Made by a program: the position numbers and the translations under genes. The notes under the pieces are model-generated. The model was not told the origin of the DNA, did no database searches, and saw only the letters and a list, made by a program, of their open reading frames with translations. Positions 1-5,473 of a stretch of DNA of 11,822 nt are shown one piece after another (position 1 is the stretch's first letter; every line of letters begins with the position of its first letter). The stretch covers positions 1 through 11,822 of the forward strand of contig CAIQEX010000642.1 in NCBI GenBank assembly GCA_903870955.1, in the 5' to 3' direction. Source of the stretch: an uncultured beta proteobacterium. Its GTDB lineage: Bacteria; Pseudomonadota; Gammaproteobacteria; Burkholderiales; Burkholderiaceae_C.

Positions 1-1
1 C

Positions 2-925
2 CGGGAGTCCGTTTGCATGAGCAACCTCAGCCTGGCCGACGGCATGCCCTTGGTCTGGGTGGCCAAACTACTCAACATTCCCATCCGTGAACGCGTCAGT
101 GGCTCGGATCTTTTCGATCGGCTGCGTCAACAGACGCAAAGCCTGTGGCGAATTTTCTTTTTTGGCGGACCCAAGGGCGTCGGCCAATCTGCCTGTCTTG
201 CCATTGGTGAGCAGTCGACCGGGGTGCTACCCACTGGCTACATCTATCCAGGCTTTGTCAACACGGAAGAAATGAGCCGCAACGAACTCATCGACTGCAT
301 CAACCAGAGCCAATCGGACATGGTGGTGGTGGCACTGGGCGCTGCCAAGGGCCAGCACTGGATTCGCCGCAACAGGAACAGCATTGATGCGCCGGTCATC
401 GGGCACTTGGGTGCGGTCATCAATTTCGTCGCTGGCAATGTCCAGCGCGCGCCCCAATGGATGCAGCGTTGTGGCCTTGAATGGGTCTGGCGCGCCAAAG
501 AAGAAACTACGCTCGTGCGTCGCTACCTCAACGATGGACTGGCCTTTCTGCGCGTGCTGGCCTTGCGCGTGCTCCCCCTGGCATTGCACCAAGCCTTGCA
601 AAAGCCCAGCGCGCAGGACTTGTCGGATGCATCCGTTGCGTACAGCTGCCAGGGAAGCCAGCAACGGGTCCACTTGTGTGGTGCCTGGAATGTCGGCAAC
701 CTGCAAGCCGTTCGCGACATCTTCACCCGAGTCGAGAAGAGCTACGGCAACGTGGTGCTGAACATGGCGCAGGTACGCAGCGTGGACAGCGCCTTTGTCG
801 GTCTGTTGCTGCTGCTGGAACAATCCATGGTCGAGCGGCAGTTGAGCCTGCGCCTGACCCACACGCCTGCGGCTATTCGCCGCTATTTGCATCTCTCTGG
901 CGTACAGCATCTGGTGCTCGAATGA
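2..925 (+). CDS. WecG/TagA/CpsF-family (GT26) glycosyltransferase fused to a C-terminal STAS domain, 5'-truncated
   Basis: Probably transfers a sugar (often UDP-ManNAc or a related donor) to a lipid-linked intermediate at the cytoplasmic membrane during polysaccharide assembly. The frame is open to the left edge and the residues before the ATG at 17 still fit the family, so the true start lies upstream; numbering here is from that ATG. GT26 landmarks: LADGMPLVW (residues 6-14) with the Asp expected as catalytic base, the glycine-rich FFFGGPKG (47-54), the HLGAVINFVAG block (130-140), QRAP (143-146) and GLEWVWR (153-159). The usual GxPKQE motif reads GAAKGQ (108-113), a notable deviation. Residues about 206-302 form a STAS (anti-sigma-antagonist-like) domain with VDSAFVGLL; Asp257-Ser258 (nt 785-790) match the D-S phospho-acceptor site of SpoIIAA. 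It overlaps the next gene by ATGA. The family call is firm; substrate and activity are unknown. Confidence 0.9.
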   Translation, partial: RESVCMSNLSLADGMPLVWVAKLLNIPIRERVSGSDLFDRLRQQTQSLWRIFFFGGPKGVGQSACLAIGEQSTGVLPTGYIYPGFVNTEEMSRNELIDCINQSQSDMVVVALGAAKGQHWIRRNRNSIDAPVIGHLGAVINFVAGNVQRAPQWMQRCGLEWVWRAKEETTLVRRYLNDGLAFLRVLALRVLPLALHQALQKPSAQDLSDASVAYSCQGSQQRVHLCGAWNVGNLQAVRDIFTRVEKSYGNVVLNMAQVRSVDSAFVGLLLLLEQSMVERQLSLRLTHTPAAIRRYLHLSGVQHLVLE

Positions 926-1896
926 AAGCCACCAAAGTTCAAACCCTGCGGGGCCTGGCCTGCCTGCTGCTGGTGGTCTACCACGTTATTGGGGCCACCG
1001 AAAGCCAGGGCCTTCGCATCCATGACGGCTGGCTGCGCCAGCTGACCGAGGCACTGGTGGCGTTGCGCATGCCGCTGTTTGGTCTGGTGGCCGGTGCCAT
1101 GTACGGCTTTAGCAGCAAACGCGGCTGGAGCCTGGTGCGCAACAAGGCCGCGCGCCTGCTCTGGCCCATGCTGAGCGTTGGGACGCTGTTCGCCTTGGTG
1201 CAATACGCCATGCCCAACAGCAATTACCGCATCGACGAGCTGTATTTGCTGCATATCGTCCCGGTGGCGCATTACTGGTTTCTGGAGTCCTTGTTCCTGA
1301 TCTTTTGCTGCCTGGCGTTGGCCGAAACCGTGCTCCCGTTGCGCAGTGTGCGCAGCTGGTGGATCTACTTTGCGGCCAGCGTGGTGGTGTATCTGGCGCA
1401 TCCCGGCATCATCTGGTTCAGCGTGCTCGGAGCCACCTATTTGCTGCCCTACTTTCTACTCGGCGTGGGCTTGACCCGGCTGCAATGGGATGCGCGTCAG
1501 GAGCAACCCAAAACCGGCCTCCTGCGTATCGTTTTGGGGGCCTTGCTGGTGGCCTGGCAGATGCTGCAATTGCCCGAGCTGGAGCGCTTCTCGGCGCCCA
1601 TGCTGCTGGCCGGCTTGTTGCTGTCCTCGGGCTTCTGGTCGCTGGGTTTGCGAAACACGCTGTTGTCCCGCATTGGCGACTATTCCTTTGCGATCTATCT
1701 GTTTCACGTCTTCTTCACCTCGGCCACACGCATGGCCCTGCATGCTCTGGCAATCGACACGCATGTGCCGGTGCTGCTTATCAGCGTGCCGGCCGGCCTG
1801 CTCGGCCCGGTGGTGCTGCAACAGCTGATCTCCCGCTCACCCACCGTCAGCACCTACTTGATGGGCAACGCACAACCCATGCAGGCTGCTGCATGA
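922..1896 (+). CDS. Acyltransferase-3 family integral membrane protein
   Basis: A 324-residue multi-pass inner-membrane protein of the acyltransferase-3 superfamily, which moves acetyl or other acyl groups onto sugars of exported glycans. The family signature is at the N-terminus: Arg10 at the start of helix 1 and His21 eleven residues later (TLRGLACLLLVVYHV). MPLFGLVAGAMYG (about 53-65), KAARLLWPM and the HYWFLESLFLIF segment follow, in the usual family order. About ten hydrophobic segments are visible. The start is the ATG at 922, which overlaps the preceding stop as ATGA; the open frame extends further upstream, but only inside the glycosyltransferase gene. No clear Shine-Dalgarno sequence precedes it, so translational coupling is likely. 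Probably O-acylates the repeat unit; acceptor unknown. Confidence 0.85.
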   Translation: MKATKVQTLRGLACLLLVVYHVIGATESQGLRIHDGWLRQLTEALVALRMPLFGLVAGAMYGFSSKRGWSLVRNKAARLLWPMLSVGTLFALVQYAMPNSNYRIDELYLLHIVPVAHYWFLESLFLIFCCLALAETVLPLRSVRSWWIYFAASVVVYLAHPGIIWFSVLGATYLLPYFLLGVGLTRLQWDARQEQPKTGLLRIVLGALLVAWQMLQLPELERFSAPMLLAGLLLSSGFWSLGLRNTLLSRIGDYSFAIYLFHVFFTSATRMALHALAIDTHVPVLLISVPAGLLGPVVLQQLISRSPTVSTYLMGNAQPMQAAA

Positions 1897-2477
1897 GCGA
1901 TTTGCTGCAATCCCTGGTGGGAGACGGCAACTGGGGAACCCTGACGAATACCCTTAAGCCGCTGGCTTTTGGTCTCGCCGCCTGGGTCTGTTTCCTGTTG
2001 GGTACTTCCCAAGGCATGGCCCAACGCACACCCGCGCGCCTGCGCAAGCTCTGGTTGTTGCTGTGCCCGCTGTACCTGCTGGTGGCGGCAAATAGCCTGG
2101 TGCAAGGCGATGTGTTGTGGGTGCAATGGGCGCGCAGTTTTTCCCGTGCACACGACGTCTACGAAGAGCGGCGCTTTTTTCAGCTGCTGGCCTTGGCGGC
2201 GTTAGCTTTGCTGGCAGCGAAAGTCTGGCAGTCCAGTCGACAGCGGCAGCATCCGCAACAGGCCCACGTCTCGGTGCTGCAGCGCATGCTGCTCACGGGC
2301 GCGGCAGGCACCTTGGCGCTGTTGTTGTTGCGCTTTGTTTCCTTTCACTACATCGACCTTGCGCTCAACGCGACCTGGTGGCACCACAGCCTGGCCAGTT
2401 GGGCGGAGGCTGCGTCACTGGGCCTGGCCGGACTGGCTACCGGGCTGGAAATACTTCGGAGTTATGGCCATGTTTAA
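1893..2477 (+). CDS. Conserved-looking membrane protein of unknown function
   Basis: A 194-residue protein I cannot assign to a named family. Five hydrophobic segments are visible, at about residues 23-42, 48-68, 95-112, 130-148 and 168-187. Between segments 2 and 3 is a polar stretch rich in Trp, Arg and His (VLWVQWARSFSRAHDVYEERR), and a second aromatic/His-rich stretch, FVSFHYID and NATWWHHSL, lies near residues 146-166. No signal peptide or catalytic motif is recognised. The start at 1893 overlaps the upstream acyltransferase stop as ATGA, and the 3' end overlaps the start of the hexapeptide acetyltransferase gene, so it is embedded in an acylation module. By context it may assist acyl transfer or export of the polymer. 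Translation through the whole region with tight overlaps on both sides argues for a real gene. Confidence 0.75.
   Translation: MSDLLQSLVGDGNWGTLTNTLKPLAFGLAAWVCFLLGTSQGMAQRTPARLRKLWLLLCPLYLLVAANSLVQGDVLWVQWARSFSRAHDVYEERRFFQLLALAALALLAAKVWQSSRQRQHPQQAHVSVLQRMLLTGAAGTLALLLLRFVSFHYIDLALNATWWHHSLASWAEAASLGLAGLATGLEILRSYGHV
2458..2461 (+). promoter_or_regulatory. Shine-Dalgarno choosing the acetyltransferase start
   Basis: GGAG lies 8 nt before the ATG at 2470 but only 2 nt before the alternative in-frame ATG at 2464. This spacing favours the start at 2470. Confidence 0.5.
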
Positions 2478-2979
2478 GAACATCCGGGCGGACCTCGCCG
2501 CCCATGGCGGCGATTGGGGGGCACAGGGCTTTTGGGCGCTTCTGGTGTACCGCTTTGGACGCTGGCGTTACGCCGTGCGGCCCGCCTTGTTGCGCAAGCC
2601 GCTGTCGCTGCTCTACAAGGTGCTTTACAAATTCATCCAGATCATCACCGGCATCGAGCTGCCCTGTGAGGTGCCGATTGGCAGCGGCTTTGTCATCGAA
2701 CACTCGGGCGGCATTGTGGTCAGCGGCTTTGCCCGCTTTGGCGCCAATTGCCGGATTCGCAATGGCGTAGTCATCGGCCTGTCCCGTGTAAGTGAACCCT
2801 GCGCCCCCCAGTTTGGCAACAACGTCGATATCGGCGCGGGCGCCAAGGTGCTGGGCAATATTCGCATCGGTGACAACGTGCTGATCGGTGCCAACGCGGT
2901 GGTTATCACCGATGTTCCCGCCAACAGCATTGCTGTCGGCGTACCGGCTGTTATCAAGCCACGCAAAACAAATCGCTGA
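2470..2979 (+). CDS. Serine-acetyltransferase-like hexapeptide-repeat acetyltransferase
   Basis: A 169-residue soluble enzyme of the left-handed beta-helix (hexapeptide repeat) acetyltransferases, closest in look to the short serine-acetyltransferase homologues found in EPS clusters. An alpha-helical N-terminus (FKNIRADLAAHGGDWG) is followed by repeats from about residue 64 to 163, including PIGSGFVIEHSGG, DIGAGAKVLGNIRIGD and GANAVVITDVP. His78 matches the first active-site His of CysE. At the position of the second one the sequence reads CAPQFG (111-116) instead of a His-Pro motif, so true serine acetylation is doubtful. It is far shorter than housekeeping CysE (about 270 residues). GGAG at 2458-2461 sits 8 nt before the ATG at 2470 and only 2 nt before the in-frame ATG at 2464, so 2470 is preferred. 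It overlaps the stop of the preceding gene. Probably O- or N-acetylates a sugar or precursor of the polymer. Confidence 0.85.
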   Translation: MFKNIRADLAAHGGDWGAQGFWALLVYRFGRWRYAVRPALLRKPLSLLYKVLYKFIQIITGIELPCEVPIGSGFVIEHSGGIVVSGFARFGANCRIRNGVVIGLSRVSEPCAPQFGNNVDIGAGAKVLGNIRIGDNVLIGANAVVITDVPANSIAVGVPAVIKPRKTNR

Positions 2980-2980
2980 A

Positions 2981-4132
2981 ATGTCCCTCGCCACATCCCA
3001 CACGAACCGCAACGCGGCCTCCTACCTGCCCACCCTGGACGGTTGGCGCACCGTGGCCATTGCGCTGGTCCTGTTTGCCCATGCGTCTGAGTCCATCCGC
3101 AACGCCATCCCCTTTGCACTGCCAGGGGATCTGGCAGGCTTGAAACATGTCGGGCTGGTCGGTGTGCAACTCTTCTTTGGACTCAGCGGCTTCCTGATCA
3201 CCAGCAAACTGCTTGAGGAAGAGGCGCGCTTTGGGCGCATATCACTCACTGCGTTTTATATCCGCCGCAGTTTCCGGATCCTGCCGGCTGCAGTCTGCTT
3301 TCTATTCGTCGTGGGTCTGCTGTCTATGGCGGGCATCCTGGACATCGGCCTGGGGCGCTGGCTGAGCACCTTGTTCTTTGCCGCCAACTATTCCACGGCT
3401 GAACCTAGCTGGTATGTTGGCCACTTTTGGTCACTGGCGGTGGAGGAGCACTTCTACTTTTTGTGGCCGGCGGCTTTCCTGCTCTTGCGCGTTGGGCCAC
3501 GCCGGCTGGCGCTGGTGGTCTCTCTGGCGCTGGTGCTTGCCTTGTGGCGCGTAGTGGATTTCAAATACCAGATCACCCATGCGTCGGCCGCCGCATTTTG
3601 GGGCCGCACCGACATTCAGGCCGATGGCATTCTCTGGGGCGTCTGTGTGGCCTTGCTCTATGCCGATCCGGTTTGGCGTGTGCGCCTGCAGAAGCTCTTC
3701 TCGGTCCCGGCGAGTTGGCCCCTTCTTTGTTTCGTGTTGCTGTTTTTGGAAGCGCTGCCCGACGCCAATTGGAAGCTCAACTTTCTGCTCATCAGCGTGA
3801 AAGCGATTTTGATGCCCCTGCTAATTCTTGGCACCGTCATGCACAGCGCCAAGTTGCCGGGGCGGGTGCTGGAAACGTCGGCCTTTCGTTACATCGGGCG
3901 CCTGTCCTACAGCCTTTACCTGTGGCAACAGCTATTTCTGGTCTGGGCGGATGACCGGGCGCTTGGCCTGGGCCTGTTGCAAACCTTCCCCCACAATCTG
4001 GTTGCAGCCTTTGCCTGCGCCACGCTCAGCCTGTACCTGATTGAGACGCCGCTGATTGCCATCGGGCACCGCATAGCCAAACACCGTGCCGCAGGCGCTT
4101 GGGGCGTCGTCGCCTTAGCCGCCAAATCCTGA
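2981..4132 (+). CDS. OafA/YrhL-type acyltransferase-3 membrane protein
   Basis: A 383-residue inner-membrane O-acyltransferase of the acyltransferase-3 family, predicted to acylate sugars of the polysaccharide or its lipid-linked repeat. Helix 1 carries LDGWRTVAIALVLFAHASE with Arg23 and His34 in the family spacing. QLFFGLSGFLIT (63-74), FYIRRSFRILP (92-102) and the hallmark HFWSLAVEEHFYFLWP (148-163) follow. About ten membrane segments are visible and no C-terminal SGNH domain is present. The ATG at 2981 comes 1 nt after the preceding stop and leaves an N-terminus starting just before the LDG motif; an earlier in-frame ATG at 2888 would lie inside the acetyltransferase gene. Its sequence is clearly different from the acyltransferase at 922-1896, so the two are not a recent duplication and may modify different positions. 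Confidence 0.88.
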   Translation: MSLATSHTNRNAASYLPTLDGWRTVAIALVLFAHASESIRNAIPFALPGDLAGLKHVGLVGVQLFFGLSGFLITSKLLEEEARFGRISLTAFYIRRSFRILPAAVCFLFVVGLLSMAGILDIGLGRWLSTLFFAANYSTAEPSWYVGHFWSLAVEEHFYFLWPAAFLLLRVGPRRLALVVSLALVLALWRVVDFKYQITHASAAAFWGRTDIQADGILWGVCVALLYADPVWRVRLQKLFSVPASWPLLCFVLLFLEALPDANWKLNFLLISVKAILMPLLILGTVMHSAKLPGRVLETSAFRYIGRLSYSLYLWQQLFLVWADDRALGLGLLQTFPHNLVAAFACATLSLYLIETPLIAIGHRIAKHRAAGAWGVVALAAKS

Positions 4133-4156
4133 GCGGCACGGCGGCACCCGATTTCA

Positions 4157-4167
4157 CATTTCCACCA
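4157..4167 (+). repeat. 11-bp direct repeat, copy 1 (CATTTCCACCA)
   Basis: An exact copy is at 4228-4238, 71 bp downstream. Both lie in the gap before the GT2 gene; the second ends at that gene's ribosome binding site. It could be a regulator half-site pair or chance. Confidence 0.4.
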
Positions 4168-4227
4168 CACTTAAGCAAGCCCTCCCTCCTACCATTTGGG
4201 TATCGAATGGTTGCCATGCTGGCGACC

Positions 4228-4238
4228 CATTTCCACCA
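4228..4238 (+). repeat. 11-bp direct repeat, copy 2 (CATTTCCACCA)
   Basis: Exact match to 4157-4167. It touches the AAAGGG Shine-Dalgarno of the GT2 gene (4238-4243), so a protein bound here could affect transcription or translation initiation. No function is demonstrated. Confidence 0.4.
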
Positions 4239-4243
4239 AAGGG
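4238..4243 (+). promoter_or_regulatory. Ribosome binding site of the GT2 gene
   Basis: AAAGGG ends 7 nt before the ATG at 4251. It is a clear site compared with the weak ones of the coupled genes upstream, in keeping with independent translation initiation after the 118-bp gap. Confidence 0.55.
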
Positions 4244-4250
4244 TAGACAC

Positions 4251-5465
4251 ATGGAATTCATCGGCACTTCGGCCTTCATGTTTATGGCATGGCTGCTTAG
4301 CGGCATGGCAATCCTGCTGGCCATCCCGGCTTGCTGCCTGCTGCTGCTGACGCTAGCCGCCGGAAAACGCAGACCGGTTGCGGCAGGTGGCACGCACCCG
4401 GCAAGCGCCGTGCGCGTGGCCATTCTGGTGCCGGCCCACAACGAATCGGTGCATGTCTTGCCGACCCTGCACGCCCTGCAAGCCCAATTGCAACCTGGTG
4501 ACCGTCTGCTGGTGATTGCCGACAATTGCAACGATGACACGGCCGCTTTGGCGCGTGCCACCGGAGCCGAAGTGCTGGAGCGCCAGCATGCCTCTTTGCG
4601 CGGCAAGGGCTACGCCCTTGCCTTTGGTGTAGACGCCCTGCGCGATGCTGCGCCCGATGTAATCATTGTGGTGGACGCTGACTGCATCGTGAGCGAGGGC
4701 GGCATTCAGGCCCTGGCGCAACGCTGCCAACAAACCCAATGCCCCGTGCAGATGCTCGACCTGATGCTGGCCCCGGCTGGCGCCGGCTTGCGCACACGCA
4801 TGCTCGAATTTGCCTGGCTGGTGAAAAACCAGGTACGCCCGCTAGGCAGCTTTCGCCTGGGTCGCGCCTGCCACCTGATGGGTACTGGCATGGCCCTGCC
4901 CTGGGACTTGGCGGCCGGTGCGAAACTGGCAACCGGCCACATTGCGGAAGACATGAAATTGGGCGTGGACATGGCCATCGCCGGTCGTCCTTGCCAGTTC
5001 CTGGCAGAAGTCCGGGTGACGAGCGAATTCCCGCGGGATGCAGCCGTAGCCCGCACGCAAAAAACCCGCTGGGAACACGGCCACCTGCAAACCCTGACGC
5101 AAGAGTTGCCACGCCTGCTCGCCGCTTTTGTGCGCCGCCCACGCGCTGCCACATGGGTGCTGGCCATGGACCTTGTGGTGCCTCCCCTGGCGCTGTACTT
5201 TCTGTGTCTGGTCATCAGCTTGCCGTTGTTCGTTATCGGCTACTGCCTAAGCCCTGCGCTGGGATTTGCGGCATTGGTTTCGGTGTGTTCGGCGCTGGCA
5301 CTGGCAGTGGCGATCACGCTGGCCTGGTTGAACCACGCCCGCCAGTTGCTCAGTCTGCGAGAACTGCTAAGCGTGCCACTCTATGCGGCCTGGAAGCTGC
5401 CGGTCTACGTGAGCTATTTCCTTAAGCGCAAATCGGGCTGGACCCGAACCGCGCGCAAGGTCTGA
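4251..5465 (+). CDS. Membrane-anchored family 2 glycosyltransferase
   Basis: A 404-residue processive-looking GT2 enzyme that would add a sugar from a nucleotide donor to the growing EPS repeat unit at the cytoplasmic face of the inner membrane. An N-terminal membrane helix (about 8-36) precedes the GT-A domain. Its motifs are ILVPAHNES (58-66), DNCNDDT (91-97), the DxD metal site as VDADC (141-145), the acceptor-region AEDMKLG (232-238, Glu233-Asp234) and the QKTRW (270-274) version of the Q/RxxRW motif. Two or three hydrophobic helices follow at about 300-365, then a basic tail. Lack of further membrane helices and of a PilZ domain makes it unlike cellulose synthase. It is followed by the chain-length gene after 8 nt, suggesting one transcript. 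Donor and linkage cannot be told. Confidence 0.88.
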   Translation: MEFIGTSAFMFMAWLLSGMAILLAIPACCLLLLTLAAGKRRPVAAGGTHPASAVRVAILVPAHNESVHVLPTLHALQAQLQPGDRLLVIADNCNDDTAALARATGAEVLERQHASLRGKGYALAFGVDALRDAAPDVIIVVDADCIVSEGGIQALAQRCQQTQCPVQMLDLMLAPAGAGLRTRMLEFAWLVKNQVRPLGSFRLGRACHLMGTGMALPWDLAAGAKLATGHIAEDMKLGVDMAIAGRPCQFLAEVRVTSEFPRDAAVARTQKTRWEHGHLQTLTQELPRLLAAFVRRPRAATWVLAMDLVVPPLALYFLCLVISLPLFVIGYCLSPALGFAALVSVCSALALAVAITLAWLNHARQLLSLRELLSVPLYAAWKLPVYVSYFLKRKSGWTRTARKV

Positions 5466-5473
5466 GAGTTGAC

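Larger units (their letters stand above)
4133..4250 (+). other. 118-bp gap between the acylation genes and the GT2/Wzz pair
   Basis: This is the only sizeable gap in the plus-strand set. It holds an 11-bp direct repeat and a small GCCA/TGGC inverted repeat (4213-4223), but no convincing terminator and no clear -35/-10 pair. It could contain an internal promoter for the two downstream genes; the sequence alone does not show one. Confidence 0.4.

Noticed and set aside
227..910. 227-codon open frame antisense to the glycosyltransferase-STAS gene
   Set aside because: A shadow of the GT26-STAS coding strand; the Gln/Ala/His-rich product has no recognisable domain.
481..921. Upstream extension of the first acyltransferase to 481
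   Set aside because: This segment overlaps the GT26-STAS coding sequence in another frame and adds an Arg/Ala-rich tail with no family match; the ATG at 922 gives the standard acyltransferase-3 N-terminus.
1305..1892. Upstream extension of the unknown membrane protein
   Set aside because: It overlaps the acyltransferase gene and gives an Arg/Ala-rich sequence; the ATGA overlap at 1893 is the natural start.
2470..2979. Housekeeping cysE (cysteine biosynthesis)
   Set aside because: Too short, second active-site His missing, and embedded among polysaccharide acylation genes.
4133..4250. Sigma-54 or sigma-70 promoter before the GT2 gene
   Set aside because: GGCAC at 4143 and TTGCCA at 4211 recall promoter elements, but no correctly spaced partner element is present.
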